This document shows, piece by piece, positions 45,701 to 53,428 of a DNA stretch of 64,000 bases (the first letter of the stretch is position 1; each line of letters starts with the position of its first letter). The notes under the pieces were generated by a model. That model was not told the DNA's origin. It did no database searches and was given only the letters and a program-made list of their open reading frames with translations. The stretch comes from Candidatus Leptovillus gracilis (GTDB taxonomy: Bacteria > Chloroflexota > Anaerolineae > Promineifilales > Promineifilaceae), in assembly GCA_016716065.1 (NCBI GenBank), contig JADJXA010000002.1, positions 434,001 through 498,000 on the forward strand, in the 5' to 3' direction. The translations under genes were made by a program, and so were the position numbers.

Positions 45701-47102
45701 GGCCTTCTTTTTAGCCGACGGCCGTGTTGAATATTATTGCCGTATGGACAACCAGGTGAAGGTGCGCGGCTACCGGATTGAGTTGGGCGAAATTGAGGCG
45801 CACCTGGCGGAGCATACGGCCGTGCGTGAAGCAGTCGTTACGGTGCATTCGTTTGGTCCCGACGACTGGCGGTTGGTGGGCTACTACATCCCCAACGAAG
45901 CCGTGGCCGCGGTGACGCCCCATGATTTGCGCAGCTATTTGCGCGGCCTCTTGCCAGATTATATGGTCCCGGTGGCGCTGCTGCCGCTGGACGCCTTCCC
46001 GCTGACCCCCAATCGCAAGATTGACCGCCGCGCCTTGCCCTTGCCAACCGGCCTGGATGGTGGGAGCGCGCCTGGGCCAACGGCCGTGCCCCAAGACGCT
46101 CTGGAACGCCAGATTATCGTCATCTGGGAGAAAGTATTAGGCTTGTCGGGCATCGGCCGCGACGACAATTTTTTTGATCTGGGTGGCCATTCGCTGTTGG
46201 GCATTCGGGTATTTGCCGGTATTCAGGCGTTTAGCAACGTTGACCTGCCGCTGACCACCCTGTTTCGCGCCCCCACACCGGCCAAATTGGCCGCGGTCTT
46301 GCGCAGCGCCGGTTGGCAGCCCGACTGGAAATCGTTGGTTCCTATCCAGGAAAAGGGCAGCCGTCCGCCGTTTTACCACGTTGCCCCGTTTTTGATTAGC
46401 GTGCTGAGCTTTTCGCAGTTAGCCCAAGATATTGGTCCAGACCAACCGTTTTATGGTTTGCAGCCGCAGGGGTTAGATGGCGTCCACCCCGCCCATGAGC
46501 GCATCGAAGAGATGGCCACCCACTACATCAAGGAAATACAAACGCTCCAACCAACGGGACCCTACATGATTGGCGGGCACTGCGCCGGTAACTGGGTGGC
46601 ATTTGAAATGGCGCGCCAACTGCAAATGCAGGGGGAGGAGGTGAGTTTGTTGGTCCTGGTGGATTCGGAACCGCCCAACATCGCGCCGCCCCCTATCCCG
46701 GCGTGGCGTTATTATCTCAATCGGTTGGCGTTTTATTGGCGAGACGGCCGTTTATGGCCGGCGCTCCAGTGGAAGCTAGGGCTGGCTTACCAGCAGTTTA
46801 TCGCCTACCGCATCGGGTCGTCAGAAATTCGCCATGCCGTGAATGTGCGCAAGGCCCATCGGGAAGCGTTCAAGCAGTACCAGGCTGAGGGGGTGGTTGC
46901 CGGGGATGTCTTGTTCATTCGCAGCCAGGAATCGGCCCTGATGGCCGACAAAACCTGGCATTTACGCTGGTCCGAACTGATCACCGGGGAACTGCATCAT
47001 GAAGTGGTTCCCGGAACCCACGCCATGCTGCTCGAAGAACCCAATGTCAGCGTAATGGCCGCCAAAATTCGCGCTGCCATTGATGAAGCTGCCGACTGTT
47101 AG
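39786..47102 (+). CDS. Two-module non-ribosomal peptide synthetase (C-A-T-C-A-T-TE)
   Basis: From the ATG at 39786 (an in-frame ATG at 39633 is less likely), the order is: condensation domain 1 (HHISADG intact); adenylation 1 with YTSGSTGAPKG and FDTSAEEI; carrier 1 with FFELGGHSLLAT; condensation 2 (HHIISDQ, Gly replaced by Gln); adenylation 2 with YTSGSTGKPKG and SFDIAVLEIF; carrier 2 with FFDLGGHSLLG; then a thioesterase with GGHCAGN, where Cys replaces the usual Ser. The leading C domain suggests that an acyl chain is loaded first, so a lipodipeptide is a reasonable guess. Adenylation 2 resembles the glycine-type code; adenylation 1 is not assigned. No tailoring, MbtH or phosphopantetheinyl transferase gene is adjacent. 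Confidence 0.9.
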   Translation: MNAAQTEKPGSIDQQSLLAQLQKKYQVSDNQVQPLSHNQRALWLIQQIEPDNVSYNIGVTLHIASAIDIQAMRDALQAVVDRHSNFRTCYDSIDGQPFQIVFDRQEADFAVLDATNWTEADFLQSLQSNQNQSFDLTNDKIFRSRLYVRAENKFALQMVTHHISADGWSAWILIGDIQQGYAARLANQPIPLAPLEHQYSDFVQWQSDMLAEKGEQLWSFWRETLAGGLTALNMATDFNLVQKQRFAGASHQFIFPQEMAGQLRQLAHAEEATLYRILLAAFQVFLWRYSGQEDILIGTPVLGRSDKRFLQQIGYFVNTAVMRGQITPQKSFRQHLRATNDRVLAALAHADFPFSLLVERLQPVRETSHMPLTQVLFNLLRPPKHLQELVIMSLEPTGGRQVTLGAFTACGLDIETGQQVEDFGLNLDVLDLDDRLIGDLKYSANLYQRETIVRMAEQFQVLLANILADPDSPLADLSLLPEAERRLLADWNDTAVSLPPIHSIHQLFEQQAELRPEATAVISGSQQLTYAELNRRANQLAHYLRASGVGPETFVGIFLERSPEMIIALLGVWKAGGAYLPLDPAYPPERLAFMLADAQPTLLLTQQTLLPRLPANLTPGGPSPICLDRDWADIAQHSHQNLPQPTADSLAYVIYTSGSTGAPKGVMVAHRSLVNYTVAAIESFALTPQDRVLQFASFSFDTSAEEILPCLASGAALALRDEAMIDDPALFWQRCDGLGVTVVDLPTAYWHEVTAVLAEQSALPAPLRLVIIGGEAALAERVAAWQKIVGQRVRLLNTYGATEASIISTIHDLTTAPASPAAKVPIGQPIANVQTYILNEQRQPAPIGVPGELWIGGMGLARGYLNRPELTAEKFVPMADVGSGMAAFAPNPQSASQNLKLYRTGDLARFLPDGSIEYLGRVDSQVKVRGFRVELGEIEAALGLHPAIRATAVTAHTEANGHNRLIAYLVPNENLILTPTDLRQFLLQKLPHFMIPAAFVTLPTLPLSPNGKVDRKALPPPDVLAPDPARAYAPPQTMQEKLLADLWAQVLHVQPVGLHDNFFELGGHSLLATQIVSRIRKMTQVELPIRAIFEAPTVGELAERLADLQASQSPGAARPLLPAGRTAPLPLSFSQERMWFFYQLDPDSTAYNIPGAVRLRGALDSGALEWSINQIIARHESLRTRFTAVDGQPTTTIEPTYHFTLPVADYRALPPAQRLPQALGAAQQAARTPFRLDQLPLFQIKLFQLDDEEYILLIAMHHIISDQWSLGVFTRDLGSYYRAFVLGQPPDLPAMPIQAADHAVWQRQLAADGAFADQLVYWQRQLADLTPLDLPTDRPRPAIQTSSGAILTAPLPPGLLDGLQRLSHQASVSPFMILLAGFKLLLYRYTGMEDIAVGSPIANRHHLDSETLITTLVNTLVLRTDLSGNPTFRQLLQRVQTMALDAYAHQDAPFEQLVEALQPTRDTSRSPLFQTFFNVQNAPFAFPVLPGVTGMEVLLIDRAAAQFDLSLSVDMIVSHTAVLEYNTDLFDADRMERLLGHLWTLLTTAVAHPDRPIADLPLLTEAEIQQLNEWNNTAVTYPDNACLHHLFEEQAARMPQAAAVTFADHSLTYDQLNRQANQLARHLQSLGVVGPGDLVGINLERSLAMVVALFAVHKAGAAYVPLDPAFPQERLDFMLADSQARVLISQTSLLADRREVTGLAVVCVDGDTAVFSPTDDHNLPHTAVATDLAYVIYTSGSTGKPKGVQIEHRSAVNFLNAMRRQPGLTQDDVLLSVTTLSFDIAVLEIFLPLLNGARVELVSRETAVNAQALMAALQQSRATLMQATPTTWRMLLEADWPGDPRLKVLCGGEAMSRELADRLLPRCGELWNMYGPTETTVWSSVQRVLADAGPITIGRPIDNTTFTIVDKAQRPLPIGVPGELLIGGAGLARGYLNRPELTAEKFVPLDDVALPARQPAAAKSRVYRTGDLAFFLADGRVEYYCRMDNQVKVRGYRIELGEIEAHLAEHTAVREAVVTVHSFGPDDWRLVGYYIPNEAVAAVTPHDLRSYLRGLLPDYMVPVALLPLDAFPLTPNRKIDRRALPLPTGLDGGSAPGPTAVPQDALERQIIVIWEKVLGLSGIGRDDNFFDLGGHSLLGIRVFAGIQAFSNVDLPLTTLFRAPTPAKLAAVLRSAGWQPDWKSLVPIQEKGSRPPFYHVAPFLISVLSFSQLAQDIGPDQPFYGLQPQGLDGVHPAHERIEEMATHYIKEIQTLQPTGPYMIGGHCAGNWVAFEMARQLQMQGEEVSLLVLVDSEPPNIAPPPIPAWRYYLNRLAFYWRDGRLWPALQWKLGLAYQQFIAYRIGSSEIRHAVNVRKAHREAFKQYQAEGVVAGDVLFIRSQESALMADKTWHLRWSELITGELHHEVVPGTHAMLLEEPNVSVMAAKIRAAIDEAADC

Positions 47103-47132
47103 CTTATACGCTGACAGCCGGCAGTCTACAGC

Positions 47133-48206
47133 TCAATTCGCCGGTTCAATATCATTCACGTTGTTAAATGTGTTGATTTTCAAAATCCACTCGCTGCCCG
47201 GCTGCGCCTGCAAGAACTCCGTTTCGTTGGTGCTGTATTCATAGGTATTGCCGTCGGTGCGGAAGATGATGACATAGCGGGCGTCTTGCGCGCCGGCCCG
47301 CTGCCCGGCCGCCGGTTGAAACTCCGGCCAGCGCGGGTTCAGATCGTTACCTTGCAGCCGAACCTGGTCTATCACCTGCCACTCTTCGGCCGTGTAGCGG
47401 CAGAAATCGTCATATATCTGATACTCACAGTCCTGGACCACTTCGCCGGCGCCTGTGCCCGTATCCACCGTGTAAGGCGTGCCACAAACTTCTACGGAGT
47501 TGGGCGCGGGGTCGGGCTGCGTGGAGCGAACCTCCTGCTCGCAGGAGAGAACTTTGGCCCCGGCGGGAATCTGGTCCTCCCAGTTCTGCTTCTCCACTGG
47601 CTGCAGCGCCTCGATGGACACGGTGCGCACCCACTGCACATCGGACACTGTGCCGACCACATCGTCGGTGCGGTTGGTGAAGAAGAAAAACGCGCCGCAC
47701 AGCAGCAGCAGCACAGCAACCACGCCAATGATGGCATAAATGACGCTGCGGTTGGGGGGGGCGGGCACGGCCGTTACCGGTGGTTTTTCTCTGGTTTCGG
47801 CCAGACTTGCGCCGCATTGGTGGCAGCTCATGGCTGCGGCCGGGTTCATCGCGCCGCAGTAACGGCAGGCGACGTCGTCGGCCGGTTTATCCCGATGCGC
47901 GCCGATCACTTTGCCCTTTTCGCGCAGCGTCGCTTCGCTTAGTTCGGCCAGACACTGCACGCAAGTGGTGGCTCCGGCCGGGTTGCGCGCCCCGCAGAAG
48001 GGGCAGTGGACATCCGGGCCTGCCTGCACTTCGGCAATTCTGGCCGCGTCGGTGATCAGCTTTTCTTCGGCGGCCTGTTCAAACTGGGTATCGGCGGGCA
48101 TGGGGGCATGGCAGCCGGTGCATAGTTTGGCCGAGCCGGGGTTGCGCGTGCCGCAAAACGGGCAGGTCCATTCGAGTTCTGTGTAACCAACTGTTTTTCG
48201 TGCCAT
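47133..48206 (-). CDS. Membrane protein with three N-terminal zinc ribbons
   Basis: Three double-CxxC ribbons (CPFCGTRNPGSAKLCTGC, CPFCGARN, CRYCGAMN) occupy the first 140 residues, one membrane helix (YAIIGVVAVLLLLCGAFFFF) follows at about 160, and about 190 residues lie outside. The outer domain has two Cys pairs and no recognised enzyme motif. It faces the NRPS gene convergently. A regulatory or assembly role is possible. Confidence 0.8.
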   Translation of the reverse strand: MARKTVGYTELEWTCPFCGTRNPGSAKLCTGCHAPMPADTQFEQAAEEKLITDAARIAEVQAGPDVHCPFCGARNPAGATTCVQCLAELSEATLREKGKVIGAHRDKPADDVACRYCGAMNPAAAMSCHQCGASLAETREKPPVTAVPAPPNRSVIYAIIGVVAVLLLLCGAFFFFTNRTDDVVGTVSDVQWVRTVSIEALQPVEKQNWEDQIPAGAKVLSCEQEVRSTQPDPAPNSVEVCGTPYTVDTGTGAGEVVQDCEYQIYDDFCRYTAEEWQVIDQVRLQGNDLNPRWPEFQPAAGQRAGAQDARYVIIFRTDGNTYEYSTNETEFLQAQPGSEWILKINTFNNVNDIEPAN

Positions 48207-48234
48207 TTGTTTCCTTTTGCATGGTGCAGGTCAT

Positions 48235-48249
48235 AAACCTGCCAGGTTT
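48235..48249. repeat. Short palindrome AAACCTG-C-CAGGTTT
   Basis: A perfect 7-bp inverted repeat lies in the gap between the zinc-ribbon and PPOX-fold genes, both on the minus strand. A small REP-like or operator role is possible. Confidence 0.4.
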
Positions 48250-48267
48250 GCCTATGACGTGTGACGT

Positions 48268-48696
48268 TTACCAGCCGGCTACGTCTTTTTGGGCGATGAT
48301 TTTGCCTGGCGTCAGCCGCACCAGCAGTTCGCCGGGCACGCTGTTGCGCCTGCCAAAGGCCTCGGCCTGCTCCTGGCCCATGTACCGGCCGCCGATTTGG
48401 GCAGCCCAATAGGCCAGGGCGGTGGGGTTGTCTTCCAGTACGGCCGTTCCTTCCACCAGCACAAAGGCAAACGGCGGCGTCTCGTCGTCTACGCACAGGC
48501 TCACCTGAGGATTGTGGCGGATGTTTTTGGCCTTCACCGATTCATGCCAGGTGGTGAAGAGCAGGTCTTCACCATCCAGTAAAAACCAGACCGGCGCAAC
48601 GTGCGCCCGGCCGTCTGGTCGCACCGAGGCAAACTTGCCCGTTCGTGTGCCGGTTAACAAAAAGGCTTTTGCTTCGTTGGCGGTCATTTTTTGCAT
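48268..48696 (-). CDS. PPOX-fold flavin or F420-dependent oxidoreductase
   Basis: The 142-aa protein has the pyridoxamine-phosphate-oxidase split-barrel pattern: GKFASVRPDGRAHVAPVWF, LLFTTWHESVKAKNI and VEGTAVLEDN. It resembles the small class that uses F420 or FMN (Rv2061-like). The ATG at 48687 is an alternative start. No partner in the same operon points to its substrate. Confidence 0.85.
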   Translation of the reverse strand: MQKMTANEAKAFLLTGTRTGKFASVRPDGRAHVAPVWFLLDGEDLLFTTWHESVKAKNIRHNPQVSLCVDDETPPFAFVLVEGTAVLEDNPTALAYWAAQIGGRYMGQEQAEAFGRRNSVPGELLVRLTPGKIIAQKDVAGW

Positions 48697-48862
48697 GGCA
48701 TAAATCTCCCATTTTCAGCCTGTATTGTAACCGAATTTTGCCTATCGGGGAGATAGTTTCTTCTCTATCTGAATTCATTTAAAATTGTCTGTTATAAAAA
48801 TCGTTCCATCCCCGAATACATCATAGACAATCCGAACAACCACCTTCCTGGGAGGGTAAGAG

Positions 48863-49453
48863 ATGATAACGACTCAACTTATGGGCGCGCCGGACCGATT
48901 GTCAGTGGGTCTGGATGACGACCTGGTGTTGGTGCAGCAGGCCCAACACAACAAAGACGCTTTTGCCGAACTGTATCGGCGGCACGCTGTCCGTGTATAT
49001 CGCTATTTGCTGGTGCGGGTGGGCAACGTGGACGACGCGCAAGACCTGACTTCGCAGACCTTTATGGCGGCGATGGAAGGATTGCCCCGTTTTCGCCAGC
49101 AAACGCCCTTTGTGGCCTGGCTGTTGGGCATTGCCCGCCACAAAGCGGCCGACCATTTTCGGGCGCGCCGGCCGGAACAAGATTTGCAAACGGCCGTAGC
49201 CCTGGCAGACCACAGCGAATCGTTGGACGAAGTGGTGGGGCGAACGCTGCAAATGGAAATGGTCACGCGCAAGCTGCATACCATCAGCCCAGACCGGGCC
49301 GAAGCGGTGGCCTTGCGCCTGTTTGCCGGCCTGGAAGTGGCCGAAATTGCCCGGATGATGGCGAAGAATGAGGCGGCCGTGCGCATGTTGGTCTTTCGCG
49401 GTTTGCGCGACTTACAAGCGCAGTCTGGGCTGGTGGAGGAGACGAAATCATGA
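48863..49453 (+). CDS. ECF-type RNA polymerase sigma factor
   Basis: Region 2 spans DAFAELYRRHAVRVYRYLLV and DDAQDLTSQTFMAAME, and region 4 spans SPDRAEAVALRLFAGLEV and MMAKNEAAVRMLVFRGL. The 196-aa length is normal. Its end overlaps the next gene by 4 bp (ATGA), the usual arrangement for a sigma factor and its anti-sigma factor. Confidence 0.93.
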   Translation: MITTQLMGAPDRLSVGLDDDLVLVQQAQHNKDAFAELYRRHAVRVYRYLLVRVGNVDDAQDLTSQTFMAAMEGLPRFRQQTPFVAWLLGIARHKAADHFRARRPEQDLQTAVALADHSESLDEVVGRTLQMEMVTRKLHTISPDRAEAVALRLFAGLEVAEIARMMAKNEAAVRMLVFRGLRDLQAQSGLVEETKS

Positions 49454-51516
49454 TGAAGAATGAGGAACGATTGGCGCAGGAACTGGATGATTTTTTGACG
49501 GCGCAGTTAGAGGGACGGCCGTTCACCCCCGCTGCCGACGTGCAAGAAGAGGCGCGTCTGGCCGGGGCGCTGCTGGAATTGGCGGCAAACCAATCTCTGG
49601 AGCCGGCTTTTTTTACCAACCTGGAGGCGCGGTTAAACGCTGCTGCCTCCCCAACCCGGCTCGACAAACCGACTGTCAGGCCACCTTCGGTCTGGCAGCA
49701 GGTTATCGAAACGATAAAGGAAGGATTTACCATGAAACGAATGACGCTTGCTATAGGTGCGCTTGCCACCCTGCTAATCATCGGCTACTTTGCCTGGTCT
49801 GCCTGGCAAAGCAGCGTCGTGCCTGGACTGGGTGCGATTGCTGATACGGGGGCAACGGCCGTCGCCCCCACCGAGGCTGTCATCGAAGTCTACCCCACCG
49901 ACGAGTCGCTGGTCAATGACCTTTTATTTAGGCCTGCAACCGAAGTGGTCCGCATAACGCCGCCGGCAACGGCCGTGTCTCAACCCACCGCCGACCCCGC
50001 CTCGGCGCTGCCCTTGCCTGGCCTGGGCAGCGCCAGCGGCATTAGCATGGGCATGGGCGGCGGCGGCGACGCCAGCCTGACCGGCGATCTATCCGGCGAA
50101 GCAATGCCGGTAGACATCATTCCCGCGCCCTGGAACCCCTTGAGCGGTACAACTTACATCATGAACGCCGGTTTCCCCACTGAACCGGTGGCGCAGCCGG
50201 TGTACAGCCAACCCGGCCAAAACATGCTAACCCAGGCAGACGCGCGGCGTTACGCCGACCTCTTTGGCCTTGCCGGCCCTATTTTCACCGATGTACCCTG
50301 GCCCGACATGCCGGCCGATTACGTTATGTCACCGGTGTACTTTGTCTTTGATGGTCCACGCACGCTGGCCGTGCGCACCGATGGCCTGTATTACTTTGAT
50401 CAGAGCGCCGCGCCGGACTATTTTGCCCAGGCCGGCAGCTATGAACAGTCCGCGCCCATCGCCGAGGCGTTCTTGTTGGAGCGTGGTTTGTTGGACTTTC
50501 CGTATGAGATGCGCCCCACAGCGGGCGGCAGCGATGTGGAATTCCGGCGGTTGGTAGACGGCCGTCCTGTCATGCTGGCCGAATTTTTTGTCAGTGTCAA
50601 CGATGAAGGTCAGGTCATATCCGTCTCTTACCAGCCCTTAACTCAGCTCAGCAACATTGGCCTCTACCCGCTGCGCACGGCCGAGGATGCCTGGCGGCAG
50701 GTGTTGGCGGATGGCATAGATTACCAGAGCGCCACCTTCATCACCTATCCCGGTCCTAACTGGACGCCGCCGGTGCCGGAACCTTATGTGGACCCTTACG
50801 CCGACCTCTACAAAAGCTGGCAGCGGCAGTACAATGATGGCGACGCCATCACCATCTATCCGTACCCCACGGTCCACGTTGCGGTAGATGGGCAGGCGCC
50901 GCCGCGCATCCAGGTGGACCAATACCTGCTGCTGGGCAGCGACGCCGATTTGCGCGCCATTGCCGAATACGCCTACCAGCAAATTCGCGTCAGCGGCACG
51001 GTGCGCCAATCGGCCACCCAGAAGGCGATTGAACTGGCAGCCTGGGAGCCGGTGGATCAGGACGCATTCCAATACCTGCCCGGTTTACCCGGCACGATTC
51101 AGCGCGTGGGCGATGGGGTGCAGTTCAATGCCGATGGCGGCGAGGTGTTTGTGCTGGAACAGCCACCGACAGACATCGCCGATGGCGAACGGGTGTATCT
51201 GTATGGCTGGCGTACCACGATGGCCGATGGTCAGACGGGTTTTAGCTGGCAAAACATGGACCGTATCATTGAATACGAGCCGGTCATCGAAGAGCCAATG
51301 GTTGAACCCCTGCCCTTTGAGCCGTATCGCATCAATGAGGCGACGATAGACAGTATTGATCTGGTGTACATTTTCACGCCGATTTTTGCTGAGGACTTTC
51401 AACTGAGCCAGTTTGTGGTCCAACCGGCGTGGCGCTTCCGCGGTTTCACCGACGCCAACGAAGTGATTGAAATCTTTGTCCAGGCTGTGCCGCCGCAGTT
51501 TGTGCAGTCACCGTAA
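49450..51516 (+). CDS. Anti-sigma-like membrane protein with a large outer domain
   Basis: The 688-aa product has a cytoplasmic N-terminal segment of about 95 residues (ERLAQELDDFLTAQLEG...), one membrane helix (LAIGALATLLIIGYFAWSAW) and about 570 extracytoplasmic residues with Tyr/Pro-rich, beta-rich sequence (PYPTVHVAVDGQ). The short inner segment and coupling to the sigma gene point to control of that sigma factor. There is no zinc-type HxxxCxxC. The outer domain, far longer than in most anti-sigma factors, has no family I recognise and may sense envelope state. Confidence 0.75.
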   Translation: MMKNEERLAQELDDFLTAQLEGRPFTPAADVQEEARLAGALLELAANQSLEPAFFTNLEARLNAAASPTRLDKPTVRPPSVWQQVIETIKEGFTMKRMTLAIGALATLLIIGYFAWSAWQSSVVPGLGAIADTGATAVAPTEAVIEVYPTDESLVNDLLFRPATEVVRITPPATAVSQPTADPASALPLPGLGSASGISMGMGGGGDASLTGDLSGEAMPVDIIPAPWNPLSGTTYIMNAGFPTEPVAQPVYSQPGQNMLTQADARRYADLFGLAGPIFTDVPWPDMPADYVMSPVYFVFDGPRTLAVRTDGLYYFDQSAAPDYFAQAGSYEQSAPIAEAFLLERGLLDFPYEMRPTAGGSDVEFRRLVDGRPVMLAEFFVSVNDEGQVISVSYQPLTQLSNIGLYPLRTAEDAWRQVLADGIDYQSATFITYPGPNWTPPVPEPYVDPYADLYKSWQRQYNDGDAITIYPYPTVHVAVDGQAPPRIQVDQYLLLGSDADLRAIAEYAYQQIRVSGTVRQSATQKAIELAAWEPVDQDAFQYLPGLPGTIQRVGDGVQFNADGGEVFVLEQPPTDIADGERVYLYGWRTTMADGQTGFSWQNMDRIIEYEPVIEEPMVEPLPFEPYRINEATIDSIDLVYIFTPIFAEDFQLSQFVVQPAWRFRGFTDANEVIEIFVQAVPPQFVQSP

Positions 51517-51530
51517 AAGAGGTCAGTCTA

Positions 51531-51565
51531 GAATCTCCCGGAGGTTTACAACCTCCGGGAGATTC
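51531..51565. terminator. Perfect 16-bp hairpin between convergent genes
   Basis: GAATCTCCCGGAGGTT-TAC-AACCTCCGGGAGATTC lies at the meeting point of the sigma/anti-sigma unit and the hydrogenase operon and includes the stop codon of the maturation protease. It lacks a T-run but is placed to end both transcripts. It resembles the palindrome family at other intergenic sites in shape, though not in core sequence. Confidence 0.6.
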
Positions 51566-52094
51566 CATGCGTTATGTCAATTATTCCAGCTGCGATGGCG
51601 GCAACTGACGCCTGTACAGTGGGCGTCAGTGTGTTGGTCAGGCTGGTATCTTGCGGTTGAATACCAATCAGCGCTACTTCGCAGTGTAAATCGGCCGTTA
51701 AAAACCACGCCAGCATATACAACGGCATCGTATGGCTGGAAGCGCTTAACCCGGACGTGGCCTGCCAGGGCAGCCAGCCAATCTCGCCCGGTTCCCGGCC
51801 CATCAACGCCACGTCAATCAGCAGCACCAGGTCCGGGGCAAAGCGGCGAATGGGGCCGGTGTGGTTTTCCGGCGCATGGCCGCCTGCAATGAGGAGCAGG
51901 TTGGGGGGAACGGCCGTGCCCAACTTCTCTGCTATCTGCCGAACGACAACCAATCCGGCCGCGTCATCCCCCCGCAGTTCATGGCCGATGCCCATAATTA
52001 CCAGACGCAACGGCCGTTCCACAGATTCACGCTGCTGGCGTAGCTGCTTCAGGGTCTGCGCCAGCGAGCTTTGCCATGAGTTGTTGTAAATCAT
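51546..52094 (-). CDS. hycI: Hydrogenase maturation protease (HycI family)
   Basis: The core has GIGHELRGDDAAG with the conserved Asp and DVALMGREPG, matching endopeptidases that trim the C-terminus of the hydrogenase large subunit after nickel insertion. Start choice: ATG 52094 overlaps the ferredoxin gene end by about 68 bp; an ORF upstream to 52196 is in a different register from the ferredoxin and less likely. Its place at the end of the hydrogenase operon fits the role. Confidence 0.85.
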   Translation of the reverse strand: MIYNNSWQSSLAQTLKQLRQQRESVERPLRLVIMGIGHELRGDDAAGLVVVRQIAEKLGTAVPPNLLLIAGGHAPENHTGPIRRFAPDLVLLIDVALMGREPGEIGWLPWQATSGLSASSHTMPLYMLAWFLTADLHCEVALIGIQPQDTSLTNTLTPTVQASVAAIAAGIIDITHGISRRL

Positions 52095-52455
52095 CGTCCG
52101 TGCCGTAATAAACCGTAAACGGCTCCTTGGTGGCAGCCGCCAATTCCCACTCTTTGTCAGACATCTCAATGCAGTTGAAGCGGCAGCTTTCCACACACTG
52201 GGCGCAATACGTGCAGCGGTCCATGTGATATTTCATGACGAAGCGTTTCTCTTTTTTGTCAATCGTAATCAGTTCAATCGCGTTCGCCGGGCAATCTTTG
52301 CTGCACAGCGCGCAGCCAGTGCAGTTTTCAGAATTCCAATGAAGTTTGCCGCGCAGGCGCTCCGGCGCTTCCCGGCGTTCAAACGGGTACTTCTGCGTCA
52401 CCGGCGGCTGCCAGATTGAACGCCAGATATCGCTAAACATTGTTGCGATTTTCAT
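52027..52455 (-). CDS. Hydrogenase 4Fe-4S ferredoxin subunit (NuoI/EchF-like)
   Basis: The 142-aa protein has two [4Fe-4S] motifs: CTGCALCSKDCPANAI and CTYCAQCVESCRFNCIEM. It sits in the operon between the membrane NuoH-like subunit and the maturation protease and probably passes electrons between soluble donors and the [NiFe] site. Residues before the first cluster are short and basic. Confidence 0.9.
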   Translation of the reverse strand: MKIATMFSDIWRSIWQPPVTQKYPFERREAPERLRGKLHWNSENCTGCALCSKDCPANAIELITIDKKEKRFVMKYHMDRCTYCAQCVESCRFNCIEMSDKEWELAAATKEPFTVYYGTDDDLQQLMAKLAGADPEAATPAA

Positions 52456-52499
52456 ACCTTGCTCCGTAAATCAAGCGAAATAGCCAAGCGTTATACTTC

Positions 52500-53426
52500 T
52501 CAGGTATACAGCAGCTCAACGACAAACAAGACCAACCACTGCGCCAGGACCAGCAGAGCGCCATAGCGCCACCACATGCCCACCGTCTGGTCAATCCGCA
52601 GGCGGGTCATCAGCGATTGCAGCCCGGCCAACACCACCAGCACGCCAATCGTTTTCAGCAAAAATTCTAACGGGTTGCTAAAGCCGCCCATGTAAAAAGA
52701 GGTAATCAGCGTCAGACCAATCACCAATTCCACGGCCTGCCCCAGGTGAAAAACAGCCAGACCCCGGCCGCTGTATTCGGTCATCGCCCCGGCCACAATT
52801 TCCGTCTCCGCTTCCGGTGAATCGAAGGGCGGCAGTTCCAACTTGCCCATCAAGCCAATCAGCGCCACGATGAAACCGATAGGCTGCATCACCAACATCC
52901 AGGTATGGGCTTGCGCGTATGCCGTAATCTCGCTGATCTGCCAGCTTCCGGCCACGATGGCCGGCCCAAGCAAAGCCAGCAGGAAGGGGGCTTCGTAGGC
53001 AAACAGCTGGGTTAAGGCCCGTGTCGCCCCCACCAGGGAGAACCGGTCACGGGTATTGGCCCCGGCCAGGCCAGTGCAAAGCGTCAGCAGACTGAGCATG
53101 TAAACGGTGACGATGAGGTCGCCGGGGAAGCTAAACGCCGGCCGCAGACCGGCCATGGGCACGTAGAGCGCGGCCGTTAACGCCCCGGCCAGAGCGGCGA
53201 TGGGCAAAGCCACAAACAAAAAAGGGTTTACATGGTCGGGCACAACTTCTTCTTTCGCCAACGATTTTACCGTGTCGGCAAAGGGTTGGAACCAGCGGGG
53301 TCCCAACCGGTTTTGCAGCCGGGCGATGATTTTCCGGTCAATCCACTGGTAAAACAGACCGGTGACAATGACAAATAATCCCCCAGGAAAGACAAGCAGG
53401 GCAGCTACGTTTATGACGCTTTCCAT
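52500..53426 (-). CDS. NuoH-like membrane subunit of the group 4 hydrogenase
   Basis: The 308-aa protein has eight or so membrane helices and the NuoH/EchB family motifs: QNRLGPRWFQPFADTVKSL, EAPFLLALLGP and PFDSPEAETEIVAGAMTEYSG. This subunit anchors the hydrogenase module and forms part of the quinone/ion path in complex I. The stop precedes the ferredoxin gene by about 45 bp. Confidence 0.92.
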   Translation of the reverse strand: MESVINVAALLVFPGGLFVIVTGLFYQWIDRKIIARLQNRLGPRWFQPFADTVKSLAKEEVVPDHVNPFLFVALPIAALAGALTAALYVPMAGLRPAFSFPGDLIVTVYMLSLLTLCTGLAGANTRDRFSLVGATRALTQLFAYEAPFLLALLGPAIVAGSWQISEITAYAQAHTWMLVMQPIGFIVALIGLMGKLELPPFDSPEAETEIVAGAMTEYSGRGLAVFHLGQAVELVIGLTLITSFYMGGFSNPLEFLLKTIGVLVVLAGLQSLMTRLRIDQTVGMWWRYGALLVLAQWLVLFVVELLYT

Positions 53427-53428
53427 CG

